A stretch of DNA of 64,000 nucleotides from Limnohabitans sp. Bal53 (GTDB lineage: Bacteria > Pseudomonadota > Gammaproteobacteria > Burkholderiales > Burkholderiaceae_C): NCBI RefSeq assembly GCF_003063355.1, contig NZ_NESH01000006.1:62001-126000 (forward strand), read 5' to 3'. Position 1 is the first letter of the stretch. Each line of letters starts with the position of its first letter. Shown here one piece after another: positions 30,061 through 38,075 of this stretch. Under the pieces are notes generated by a model. The model did not search any database and was not told the DNA's origin. It worked only from the letters and a program-made list of their open reading frames with translations. The position numbers and the translations under genes were made by a program.

Positions 30061-31257
30061 ATGAAAGAGACCCCCTATGCTTGGGTGGTGGTTTGGGCCA
30101 CTTTTGCTTGCCTGGCGCTGATCTTCGGGGTGTCGTATTCGTTCGCAGCGTTTTTTGAGTCGTTCGCGGCCGAGTTCTCGGCGCAGCGGGCCGATGTGTC
30201 CTGGATCTTTGGCCTCTCAGGCTTTGTCTACTTTGTGCTGGGCGCGGGTGGCGGCATGCTGGCCGACCGTTTTGGCCCGCGCGTCGTGTGCTCGGCGGGC
30301 ATGGCCCTCATTGCGCTGGGCCTGCTGGCCACCAGTTGGGCGACGTCTTTGCTGGCGGTGTACGTGAGTTACGGTTTGCTGGTGGGCTTGGGGATTGCCT
30401 TGGTTTACACCCCGTCGATTGCCAGCGTGCAGCCCTGGTTCACCACCCAGCGCGGCTTGGCCGGGGGCATTGCCAGCTCGGGCGTGGGTGCAGGCACTTT
30501 GCTGGTGCCGGTGTTGGTGGCCATGGCCATTGGCCCCATGCCCTGGCGCGAGGCCATGCAGCTGCTGGCCTTGGGGGTGTTGGTGCTGGGTTTGTTGGCG
30601 GCGGGCTTGCTGCGCCGCGCCCCTGCCACGCGGGCCGCGCCGGGCGCGCCCGATGCGGGGGGCTCAGGCGCCGGACTGACTTTGCGCGAGACCTTGCGCA
30701 GCCCCACGTTCCGCTGGTTGTACCTGGCCACGGTGCTGGCCTCGCCCGTGATGTTCATTCCCTTTGCCCATGTGTCGGCATCGGCGCGCGATCTGGGCTT
30801 GGGCGAAGCCTTTGCAGTCGGTTTGGTGGGCTTGATTGGCGTGGGCAGTCTGGTCGGGCGCTTTGCCATTGGCCTGCTGGCCGACCGGCTGGGCCGCGCG
30901 CAGACGCTGGTGCTGATGCAGCTGTCCATGGGCGCGTCCTATGCGCTGTGGGGCGCGGCGGGCGGGCAGGCCATGCTGGTGCTGTTTGCGCTGTGGTTTG
31001 GCCTGAGTTATGGCTCCATCGTGTCGCTCTTGCCCGCCATTTGTATGGATTATTTTGGCGGCCGCTCAGTGGCCAGTGTGGTGGGCACACTCTACAGCGG
31101 TGCGGCACTGGGCAATTTGCTGGGTCCGGTGCTGGCCGGGGCGGCATTTGACTGGAGCGGGCATTATTTGGGCGTGATGGCCGTGTGCGTCGGGCTGTCG
31201 CTGTGCGCGACATGGGCCTCACGCCAAATGAAACGCTGCGGCCAGGCGCGCTATTGA
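30061..31257 (+). CDS. MFS transporter, monocarboxylate/OFA-like
   Basis: The protein has 398 residues and twelve predicted membrane segments. The MFS loop motif GGMLADRFGPRVV (~60) appears again in the second half as IGLLADRLGRAQTL (~278). Helix 5 has QRGLAGGIASSGVGAGTL, as in the oxalate/formate and monocarboxylate branches. The substrate is not determined. A CoA-binding protein gene follows after 20 bases and MetY after that. Confidence 0.87.
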   Translation: MKETPYAWVVVWATFACLALIFGVSYSFAAFFESFAAEFSAQRADVSWIFGLSGFVYFVLGAGGGMLADRFGPRVVCSAGMALIALGLLATSWATSLLAVYVSYGLLVGLGIALVYTPSIASVQPWFTTQRGLAGGIASSGVGAGTLLVPVLVAMAIGPMPWREAMQLLALGVLVLGLLAAGLLRRAPATRAAPGAPDAGGSGAGLTLRETLRSPTFRWLYLATVLASPVMFIPFAHVSASARDLGLGEAFAVGLVGLIGVGSLVGRFAIGLLADRLGRAQTLVLMQLSMGASYALWGAAGGQAMLVLFALWFGLSYGSIVSLLPAICMDYFGGRSVASVVGTLYSGAALGNLLGPVLAGAAFDWSGHYLGVMAVCVGLSLCATWASRQMKRCGQARY

Positions 31258-31277
31258 TCCAGGAGAGACGGACTGTC

Positions 31278-31745
31278 ATGCACAACGATTTGCACGCGCT
31301 GCGGCGCATCCTCAAAATTTGCCCCACCATCGCCGTGGTGGGCCTGTCGGCCGAGTGGCACCGACCCAGCTACTTCGCGGCCAAGTACATGCAGTCGCAC
31401 GGCTTCAAGATCGTGCCAGTCAACCCGCGTTATGCGGGCGGCGAGATCCTCGGTGAAACCTGCTATGCCAGCCTCAGCGACATCCCTTTCAAGGTGGACA
31501 TGGTCGATGTATTTCGCCGCAGCGAAGACGTGCTGCCCATTGCCGAGCAAGCGGTTCAAATCGGCGCAAAGTGCCTGTGGCAACAACTGGGCGTGGCCAA
31601 CCCCGAAGCCGACGCCCTGGCACGGCAGGCGGGTTTGGATTCGGTGAGCAACCGCTGCGTCAAGATCGAACACGCCCGGCTGTTTGGCGGCCTGAACTGG
31701 GTGGGCGTGAACACCGGTGTCATTTCTGCGCGGCGGCTGGTATAA
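31278..31745 (+). CDS. CoA-binding domain protein (YccU-like)
   Basis: The protein has 155 residues from the ATG giving MHNDLHALRRILKIC, after an AGGAGAG ribosome site. The CoA-binding Rossmann domain fills the protein: IAVVGLSAEWHRPSY near residue 19, FKIVPVNPRY near 45, and KCLWQQLGVANPEA near 98. These small proteins bind CoA; their cellular role is not known. The metY-like gene starts 7 bases after its stop, so the two are probably made together. Confidence 0.87.
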   Translation: MHNDLHALRRILKICPTIAVVGLSAEWHRPSYFAAKYMQSHGFKIVPVNPRYAGGEILGETCYASLSDIPFKVDMVDVFRRSEDVLPIAEQAVQIGAKCLWQQLGVANPEADALARQAGLDSVSNRCVKIEHARLFGGLNWVGVNTGVISARRLV

Positions 31746-31752
31746 AAACGCC

Positions 31753-33036
31753 ATGACCGACCGCCAATTCCACCCCGAGACCCTGGCCATTCATGCGGGG
31801 CAAATTCCCGATGCGGCCACCGGCGCACGCGCCTTGCCCATCTACCAAACCAGCAGCTATGTGTTTGACAGCGCCGAGCACGCGGCCTCGCTCTTTAACC
31901 TGCAGACCTTTGGCAATGTGTATTCGCGCCTGAGCAACCCCACGGTGGCGGTGCTCGAAGAACGCGTGGCCGCGCTCGAAGGCGGGCGTGCTGCGGTGGC
32001 CAGTGCCTCGGGCATGGCGGCCGAAACCATGGCACTCATGACCATCTTGCAGTCGGGTGACCATGTGGTGGCGGCCGGTGCTTTGTATGGCGGCTCGGTC
32101 ACGCTGCTGGCCGTTAGCTTGGCCAAGTTCGGCATCGAGACCACCTTTGTGGACGCCACTAAACCCGAGGCCTTTGCCGCCGCCATGCGACCCAACACCC
32201 GCGCGGTGTACGCCGAAAGCTTGGGTAACCCGAGCATGGTGGTGCTGGACATCGCGGCCGTGGCCGAGGTGGCCCACGCACACGGCGTGCCGCTCATCAT
32301 CGACAACACCGTGCCCAGCCCGCTGCTGTGCAACCCGATCGCGCTGGGCGCGGACATCGTGGTGCATTCGGCCACCAAATATTTGGCGGGCCACGGCACC
32401 ACCTTGGGCGGCGTGGTGGTTGAGGGCGGCAAATTTCCGTGGGACAACGGCAAGTTTCCGGGCATGACCGAGCCGTCCAAGGGCTACCACGGCGTGAAGT
32501 TTTACGAGACCTTTGGCGACTTCGGCTTTTCCATGCGCTGCCGCATGGAAAGCCTGCGCGTATTTGGCGCATCGCTCAGCCCCATGAGCGCATGGCAAAT
32601 TCTGCAAGGCGTCGAGACGCTACCGCTGCGCATGCAAAAGCACTGCGACAACGCGCTGGGCGTGGCCCAGTTTTTGCAGGCCGATGCGCGTGTGGCTTGG
32701 GTCAACTACCCCGGCCTGCCCGACCACCCGCAACACGCTCTGATGCAGCGCCAGATGCGTGGCGCATCAGGCCTGCTGTCGTTCGGCGTCAAAGGCGGTT
32801 TGGCACAAGGCGTGACCTTCATCGAGTCGGCGCAGTTCATGAGCCACCTGGTCAACATCGGCGACACCCGCACCCTGATCAGCCACCCGGCCAGCACCAC
32901 GCACCGCCAACTCGACGACGCCCAGCAACTGGCTGCAGGCGTACCGCCCGACATGGTGCGCATCTCGGTGGGTTTGGAGAATTTGGACGACATCCTCTGG
33001 GACATTGACCAAGCGCTGGACAAGGCCTGCCGCTGA
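31753..33036 (+). CDS. metY: O-acetylhomoserine (thiol)-lyase / Cys-Met PLP enzyme
   Basis: The protein has 427 residues from MTDRQFHPETLAIHAG. It belongs to the Cys/Met-metabolism PLP family; the PLP lysine is Lys209 in HSATKYLAGHGTTLGG. The N-terminal HAGQ...ARALPIYQTSSYVF and the length of ~430 point to O-acetylhomoserine sulfhydrylase (MetY) rather than cystathionine synthase (~390). It would make homocysteine from O-acetylhomoserine and sulfide, in line with the MetH module elsewhere in the window. It ends a three-gene unit. Confidence 0.87.
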   Translation: MTDRQFHPETLAIHAGQIPDAATGARALPIYQTSSYVFDSAEHAASLFNLQTFGNVYSRLSNPTVAVLEERVAALEGGRAAVASASGMAAETMALMTILQSGDHVVAAGALYGGSVTLLAVSLAKFGIETTFVDATKPEAFAAAMRPNTRAVYAESLGNPSMVVLDIAAVAEVAHAHGVPLIIDNTVPSPLLCNPIALGADIVVHSATKYLAGHGTTLGGVVVEGGKFPWDNGKFPGMTEPSKGYHGVKFYETFGDFGFSMRCRMESLRVFGASLSPMSAWQILQGVETLPLRMQKHCDNALGVAQFLQADARVAWVNYPGLPDHPQHALMQRQMRGASGLLSFGVKGGLAQGVTFIESAQFMSHLVNIGDTRTLISHPASTTHRQLDDAQQLAAGVPPDMVRISVGLENLDDILWDIDQALDKACR

Positions 33037-33084
33037 GTCGGTGCCATGGCGCATGGGCCGGCGTCGCGGCACGTTCCGCGCCCT

Positions 33085-33152
33085 ATCGCCCAAGGGGTGG
33101 GCTCCTACAAAAAACCGGGCACCTCCCCGTAGGAGCCCACCCCGTGGGCGAT
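33085..33152. repeat. REP-like inverted pair forming a 24-base hairpin
   Basis: The right unit 33129-33152 begins GTAGGAGCCCACC and ends GGGCGAT; the left unit 33085-33108 is its inverse complement with one mismatch, separated by 20 bases. The GTAGGAGC head is shared with the cluster at 11750-11914, but the inner hairpin differs. It sits between the metY and EamA genes, where it could also slow transcription from metY. Confidence 0.8.
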
Positions 33153-33214
33153 GGCTTGTGCACCCGGGTCCATGAATGTGCTGGGACTTCAGGCGAGCCG
33201 CCTCATCAGGGTCT

Positions 33215-34097
33215 TCAAGCGTCTTGTGCCAGCAGCGCCTGCCGGCGCTTGCGCTCAGACTGGAGCAGACCCAGCCCGGCCGCCACCACCAGTGCAATGC
33301 CGCCCCAAGCCAGGGTGTTGGGCACATCACCCCACATCAGGTAGCCCAGCACCAATGCCACCAGCAGACCGCTGTAGCGAAACGGCCCAATCACGCTCAT
33401 GTCGCCCAAGCGCATGCTGAGCGTGAGCAGGTGGTAGGCCGCGGCCAAGCACAGTGATGCCCCAAACAGTTGCCACAGGTGCGGCGTGCTCATCGGCTGC
33501 CACGGCTCAAACAGGCTCCACACGCCGGCCATCAAAGTGACCATGGCCGCCGTCGACAAGGTGATCAAGAGCGAGGGCACTTGGGCGGGCACCAGGCGCG
33601 TCAGAAAGTCGCGCCCTGCATGCAGCACCGCCGCAAACAGGCAGAGCCAGGCATAGGCATTGAAGTCGCCCATGCGTGGCTGCACCACCAGCAGCACGCC
33701 CGCAAATCCCAAAACGATCAGAGCCCAGCGACCGGGGCTGACCCGCTCGTGCAAGAAGAACACCGCCATCAAGGTCAGAAACAAGGGGCCCGCCAAGTTG
33801 ATCGCGGTGGCATTGCCCAGGGGCATGTGGAAAAGCGCCGTGAGGTAGGTGAAAGAAGCCAGACTGTCGAGCATGGCGCGCGCAGGCACCGATCGCGTGA
33901 GTGCGGTGCGCCATTGCTGCAACTGTCCCACCCACCCAGCCAAGGCCAACAGCAGCGCGGTGGTCATCACGCCGCGCACAAAAATCAGCTGCGGTGGACA
34001 AGTCCGCGCTGACCCATTTGACCAAGGCATCGTTCACCACAAAAAACACCATGGCACCGGTCATGGTGACGATGCCGCGGCGGTTGTGCTGGCTCAT
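33215..34097 (-). pseudogene. EamA/DMT family exporter gene with a frameshift
   Basis: Translation should start at 34097, whose ATG overlaps the hydrolase stop by four bases, as MSQHNRRGIVTMTGAMVFFV. After about 34 codons (ALVKWVSADLS) the homologous frame ends and the remainder continues in another frame as PQLIFVRGVMTTALLL up to the stop at 33215. Joined, the product would have about 293 residues with ten membrane segments, normal for EamA carriers. The break lies near 33990-34003 (one extra base or two missing). A real mutation or a sequencing error would look the same. The internal frame from 34030 has no plausible start. Confidence 0.75.
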
Positions 34098-35005
34098 GCG
34101 GGGGCTTTGTCCAAAAAGGGCAGCACCTGCGCCAGCAAGGCATCGGGCGCTTCCTCAGCGATGTAGTGGCCGCAGGGCAATGCCCGGCCCGTGACGTGGG
34201 TGGCCACCTGCTGCCATTCCTTGAGCGGATCAAAACAGCGCTGCACCACGCCTTGCGCGCCCCACAGCACCTGGATGGGCATTTGAAGCCGTCGCCCCTG
34301 CGCAATGTCTTGCCGGTCGTGCACCAGGTCAATACCCGCTGACGCCCGATAGTCTTCGCACAGCCCATGCGCTGCACCCGGCAGGGCCAGGCAGCGCTGG
34401 TATTCGGCCAGGGCCCGCGGATCGAAAGGGGCCAACCCCGCACTGCGGTTGCCCATGACGTCGGTGACATAAGCCGCCGGATTGGCCTGGATCAAGCGCT
34501 CGGGCAAGGGTTGCGGCTGGATCAAAAAGAACCAATGCCAATAGGCGCGGCCAAAGGCCTCGGTGGTTTGTGCGTACATGGCCAAGGTGGGCGCGATGTC
34601 AAGCAAGACCATCTGGCGCACCGCCTGCGGGTGGTCCATGCCCAACCGGTGCGCCACGCGGGCACCCCGGTCGTGCGCCAGCACATGAAACTGCGCAAAA
34701 CCCAGTTGCTGCATCAGGTCGATCTGGTCTTGCGCCAGGCTGCGTTTGGCGTAAGCCGCGTGGTCCGGCCCGCCCTCGGGTTTGGACGAGTCACCATAAC
34801 CGCGCAGATCGGCCGCGACCACGGTGAAGTGCTGCGCCAGCGTGGGGGCCACCTTGTGCCAGATGGCCAGGGTCTGCGGATGCCCGTGCAGCAGCAGCAA
34901 GCCCGGACCTTGCCCGCCCACCATGGCCGAGATGCGCAGGCCTTTGGCCACTTCGATCTGGTGGTGTGCGAAACCGGGAAACAAGGGCAAAGCAGGGTGA
35001 TGCAT
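34094..35005 (-). CDS. Alpha/beta hydrolase, haloacetate dehalogenase-like
   Basis: The protein has 303 residues. The fold shows HGHPQTLAIWH (oxyanion region, ~40-50), DLRGYGDSSKP (~66), nucleophile Asp112 in LAHDRGARVAHRLG, and catalytic His280 in LPCGHYIAEE. Having Asp as nucleophile, followed by Arg113 and Arg116, and a His157-Trp158 pair in YWHWFF matches fluoroacetate/haloacetate dehalogenases, where these residues hold the carboxylate and halide. An epoxide hydrolase is the main alternative. It is translationally coupled to the frameshifted exporter gene. Confidence 0.82.
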   Translation of the reverse strand: MHHPALPLFPGFAHHQIEVAKGLRISAMVGGQGPGLLLLHGHPQTLAIWHKVAPTLAQHFTVVAADLRGYGDSSKPEGGPDHAAYAKRSLAQDQIDLMQQLGFAQFHVLAHDRGARVAHRLGMDHPQAVRQMVLLDIAPTLAMYAQTTEAFGRAYWHWFFLIQPQPLPERLIQANPAAYVTDVMGNRSAGLAPFDPRALAEYQRCLALPGAAHGLCEDYRASAGIDLVHDRQDIAQGRRLQMPIQVLWGAQGVVQRCFDPLKEWQQVATHVTGRALPCGHYIAEEAPDALLAQVLPFLDKAPA

Positions 35006-35205
35006 GGTCTAAGCGCTTGGGCAAGGTGGGGCGGTGCAGGGCGTGGGCCACCCAACCAAAACGGGCACGGTGGGGAACCTCAGCAACCATTATTGACCCG
35101 CACCTCCACAGCAGCTGTGCCCTTTGAGACCTCCGCCCCATCCCCTGAGACCAAGAGCCAGCGCTTAAACTCAGCGCTTTCATCCCCAACAAGAAGGAAG
35201 ACCCC

Positions 35206-35919
35206 ATGGGCGCGCAGTGGAAAGCAAAAGGCAAGGCACAGGCAGCAGATGCACGAGGCAAGCTGTTTGGTCGCCTGGCCAAAGACATCATGATCGCCGC
35301 CCGCAACGGCGCCGACCCCGCCGCCAACTCTCGCCTGCGCCTGGTGGTCGAGCAGGCCCGCAAGGTCTCCATGCCCAAAGAAACACTGGAGCGCGCCATC
35401 AAAAAAGGCGCGGGTCTCTTGGGTGATGCCGTGAGCTTTGACCGCGTGATTTATGAAGGCTTCGCCCCGCACCAGGTGCCCGTGATGATCGAGGTGCTGA
35501 CCGACAACGTGAACCGCAGCGCGTCTGAAATGCGCGTGCTGTTCCGCAAGGGCCAGCAAGGCACCTCGGGCTCGGTGTCGTGGGACTTTGACCATGTGGG
35601 TTTCATCGAAGCAGAACCCACCCAAGCCGGCGCTGACGCCGAACTGGCCGCCATCGAAGCGGGCGCGCAAGACTTTGAGCCCGCCGACGAAGACGGCGTG
35701 ACGGTGTTCATCACCGAAGCCACCGACCTTGACCTGGTCAGCCGCGCCCTGCCCGAACACGGCTTCACTGTGGTGTCGGCCAAGTTAGGCTACAAACCCA
35801 AAAACCCGGTAGACCCAGCCAACCTGAGCGCCGAGCAGCTCGAAGAAGTCGAAGCCTTTTTGGGCGCCATCGACAACAACGACGACGTGCAAAACGTGTT
35901 TGTGGGCTTGGCGGGTTAA
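35206..35919 (+). CDS. YebC/PmpR family transcription/translation factor
   Basis: The protein has 237 residues, starting [19 protein letters not shown]. It covers all three YebC domains: [18 protein letters not shown] at the N-terminus, [11 protein letters not shown] near 83, and [15 protein letters not shown] near 123. Members bind DNA or, as shown recently for some, help ribosomes at proline stretches. It stands alone, 200 bases from the hydrolase gene, which is divergent. Confidence 0.93.
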   Translation: MGAQWKAKGKAQAADARGKLFGRLAKDIMIAARNGADPAANSRLRLVVEQARKVSMPKETLERAIKKGAGLLGDAVSFDRVIYEGFAPHQVPVMIEVLTDNVNRSASEMRVLFRKGQQGTSGSVSWDFDHVGFIEAEPTQAGADAELAAIEAGAQDFEPADEDGVTVFITEATDLDLVSRALPEHGFTVVSAKLGYKPKNPVDPANLSAEQLEEVEAFLGAIDNNDDVQNVFVGLAG

Positions 35920-35944
35920 GGTTCAAAAAATCCGGCTTGATTTC

Positions 35945-35961
35945 GTACGTAACTTGCGTAC
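35945..35961 (+). promoter_or_regulatory. Possible operator of the HigBA-type locus
   Basis: The dyad GTACG-n7-CGTAC lies 12 bases before the start of the toxin-antitoxin frame. Antitoxins of this type normally bind such a dyad at their own promoter. This is inferred from position and symmetry only. Confidence 0.4.
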
Positions 35962-35972
35962 AAGCATGCCCT

Positions 35973-36626
35973 ATGAAAGCGCTCTTTGTTGAGTTGCCAG
36001 CTTTCGAACGCTACCGACAGGAATACCTGAGCGATGAGGCCTACCGAGGCCTGCAAAATGAAATGCTCAAGGCACCCGAGGCCGGTGATGTGATCATGGG
36101 CACGGGTGGCCTGCGCAAAATCAGGCACGGAGATACGCAGCGAGGCAAAGGCAAACGTGGTGGGCTGAGGGTGATTTATTTTTGGTGGGAATCCCATCGT
36201 CAATTTTGGCTTTTTACCCTCTATGACAAAAGCGAAATGGATGACCTCTCACCGAAGGATCGCTCAGCGCTCAGCGCTCAAAGCGATGCTGAAACAAGAA
36301 CTGGAGTCTCGCAAATGAAACGCAATTTGTTCGCTGAAATTTCCGAAGGCTTTGATGCCCTGGCCCAGCAGCGCGTTGGCAAGACCACGCTTCGCACCGT
36401 CGAAGTAGAAGCCAAACCTGCGCCTGACATCAGTGCCATGGAACTCAAGGCTATTCGTGAAAAACTCAAGCTCTCGCGTCCCGTCTTCGCCCACTACCTG
36501 CGCACCAACCCTAGAACACTGGAAAACTGGGAGCAAGGCCGCGCCAAGCCCAACGCCCAGGCCGCATTGCTGATCCACTTGGTGGACCGCTACCCCGATA
36601 CCGTCAAGCGGCTCGCCGCAGTTTAA
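35973..36626 (+). CDS. RelE/HigB-type toxin fused in frame to its HigA-type antitoxin
   Basis: The single frame has 217 codons. Residues 1-96 match a RelE-like toxin (MKALFVELPAFERYRQEYL, GDVIMGTGGLRKIRHGDTQRGKGKRGG split, VIYFWWESHRQFWLFTLYDK). Residues 115-217 are a complete XRE antitoxin beginning MKRNLFAEISEGFDAL. They are joined by residues 97-114, which are out of the toxin's native frame. A 7-base tandem duplication (CGCTCAG at 36261 and 36268) is the cause: without it the toxin would end RSALKAMLKQELESRK with its TGA overlapping the antitoxin ATG. So an ordinary two-gene operon has become one fusion. Confidence 0.85.
   Translation: MKALFVELPAFERYRQEYLSDEAYRGLQNEMLKAPEAGDVIMGTGGLRKIRHGDTQRGKGKRGGLRVIYFWWESHRQFWLFTLYDKSEMDDLSPKDRSALSAQSDAETRTGVSQMKRNLFAEISEGFDALAQQRVGKTTLRTVEVEAKPAPDISAMELKAIREKLKLSRPVFAHYLRTNPRTLENWEQGRAKPNAQAALLIHLVDRYPDTVKRLAAV
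36261..36274 (+). repeat. 7-base tandem duplication causing the toxin frameshift
   Basis: CGCTCAG occurs at 36261-36267 and again at 36268-36274, followed by CGCTCA. Removing one copy restores the native toxin C-terminus and a TGA that overlaps the antitoxin ATG. Confidence 0.9.
36315..36626 (+). CDS. HigA-type antitoxin (internal start within the fusion frame)
   Basis: The ATG at 36315 has a GGAG ribosome site about 8 bases before it, so the 103-residue antitoxin can be made by itself as well as within the fusion. The HTH lies near the C-terminus: LKAIREKLKLSRPVFAHYLRTNPRTLENWEQGRAKP (split) around residues 45-80. Its native arrangement would be an ATGA overlap with the toxin stop. Confidence 0.8.
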   Translation: MKRNLFAEISEGFDALAQQRVGKTTLRTVEVEAKPAPDISAMELKAIREKLKLSRPVFAHYLRTNPRTLENWEQGRAKPNAQAALLIHLVDRYPDTVKRLAAV

Positions 36627-36812
36627 GCAACTGCGTCGAAACCTCCCAGAACAATGCCTTCGGGTCTTGCAGGCGACAGCTGAAAGAGCCGCTACAGGGT
36701 TTTCAATGAGGGCGTTTTGAGCATGCGCCGATAGCATGGGTTGATCCTTTAGGAGCTCACCACGCCCTTTTCATTTTTATCGCAAGCTTCTTCACCGTCC
36801 CGCGCCCGGCGT

Positions 36813-37760
36813 TTGACCTTCGCCGCGGCTTTGCTGGCCGTATGTGCCAGCAGCACCGCCCTGGCCCAAGCCTGGCCACAGCGCCCGATCAAAGTGGTCA
36901 TTCCCTTCCCACCCGGTGGCCCCAGTGACCTGGTCATGCGCACAGCGGCCGAAAAAATTCTGGCCAACCTCAAGCAACCCATCGTGATCGAGAACCAGCC
37001 CGGCGCTGGCGGCAACATTGGCGCCGCCAGCGTGGCGCGGGCCGCCCCCGATGGCTACACCTTCTTGTTCGCGACCGACACCCTGCTCACCGTCAACCCG
37101 CATGTGTACAAAACCATGCCCTTCAAGCTCGACGACTTGAAGCCCATCAGCGTGTTGTCTTCGTTCAGCCAAACCTTGGTGTGCAACCCTTCGCTGGGTG
37201 TCAAAACAGTGTCCGAGCTGATCGCCCAATCGAAAACCACCTCTTTGAGCTACGCCTCGGGCGGCGCCGGTGTGCCGGGGCATTTGTCGACCGAGTTGCT
37301 GCTGAGCATGACCGGCATGCAAATGACACACATCCCCTACAAAGGCCCGGCCCCCGCCATGCAAGACGTGCTGGCCAACCAAGTGCCTTGTGGTCTGCTG
37401 GCCGGGCCCACGGTGCTGCCGCATGTGCGCGCGGGCAAGTTGATGGCGCTGGCAGTGTCGGGTCAAGCACGCTCGCCCTCTTTGCCCGATGTGCCCACCA
37501 TTGATGAGGCCGGGGTGAAAGGCTACGAGGCCGATTTCAGCCTGATCTTGATCGCCCCCAAACAAGTGCCCGATGACATCGCGGCCAAATTCCGCCAAGC
37601 CGTGGTCGACGCCCTGCGCACCCCAGAAGCCACCGAGCGGCTCAAGGCATCCGACCAGATCGTGATTGGCAGCACGCCCGAGCAGGCGGTCGTCAAAGTG
37701 GCCAAGGACTTTGCCAAATGGGGCGCCGTGTCGCGCAAGATTGGTTTGAGTCTGGACTGA
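36813..37760 (+). CDS. Bug/TctC-type tricarboxylate-binding receptor
   Basis: About 315 residues are encoded from a TTG at 36813. The family is the periplasmic Bug receptors common in Burkholderiales, with WPQRPIKVVIPFPPGGPSDLVMR at the start of the mature part (split), then ENQPGAGGNIGA and MTHIPYKGPAPAMQDVL. A signal peptide ends ALAQA. The start is a problem: the TTG lacks a ribosome site and leaves out the basic residues (RARR) needed before the hydrophobic core. The frame opens at 36753 just after an AGGAG at 36751-36755, yet contains no ATG, GTG or TTG before 36813. The native ATG may have been lost. No tctAB genes are near. Confidence 0.8.
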   Translation: MTFAAALLAVCASSTALAQAWPQRPIKVVIPFPPGGPSDLVMRTAAEKILANLKQPIVIENQPGAGGNIGAASVARAAPDGYTFLFATDTLLTVNPHVYKTMPFKLDDLKPISVLSSFSQTLVCNPSLGVKTVSELIAQSKTTSLSYASGGAGVPGHLSTELLLSMTGMQMTHIPYKGPAPAMQDVLANQVPCGLLAGPTVLPHVRAGKLMALAVSGQARSPSLPDVPTIDEAGVKGYEADFSLILIAPKQVPDDIAAKFRQAVVDALRTPEATERLKASDQIVIGSTPEQAVVKVAKDFAKWGAVSRKIGLSLD

Positions 37761-38075
37761 GCCTGAGCGGGCCCACAAATGACAAGCCCGACCAGCGAAC
37801 TGGTCGGGCCGATGGGGCGTCACGAGAGGATCGTCCCAGGGGTTGCCCAAAAGAAGCTTCATCGTTCTGATGGGCGGGGTGCATGTATGCACCCCAGAGG
37901 ATGCTTCGATCGGTTTCCCGATGTCAGCGATGCCACTTTACGCCCGCCGTGCGGTGGGGGTCAAGGCACTGTTACATGTTTTTCAGGGGCTCCGCAGCGA
38001 CTTCGGTAGACCGGCCCTGCTTTGTACTTTTCCCTGTGCCTCCCGGCCCTTTGCCGCACGGTCACAATCGGGCGC
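37761..38075. other. Intergenic region with two strong palindromes
   Basis: No gene is seen. A perfect 10-base stem with loop CGAA lies at 37786-37809 just after the Bug gene (GCCCGACCAG / CTGGTCGGGC) but lacks a T run, so it may be a weak or Rho-assisted terminator. A second palindrome at 37876-37895, GGGGTGCAT-gt-ATGCACCCC, is symmetric over 9-base arms and could be a protein-binding site. Confidence 0.5.
37786..37809 (+). terminator. Hairpin after the Bug receptor gene, no T run
   Basis: A perfect 10-base stem GCCCGACCAG / CTGGTCGGGC with tetraloop CGAA begins 26 bases after the stop codon. The missing T tract makes intrinsic termination doubtful. Confidence 0.45.

Noticed and set aside
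33215..34030. Taking the internal 271-codon frame as an intact EamA gene
   Set aside because: Its first residues have no start signal or homology, while the missing N-terminus is found in another frame, coupled to the upstream gene.
36792..37892. 366-codon minus-strand frame opposite the Bug receptor
   Set aside because: It is a His/Gly-rich shadow; the Bug family match on the plus strand is clear.
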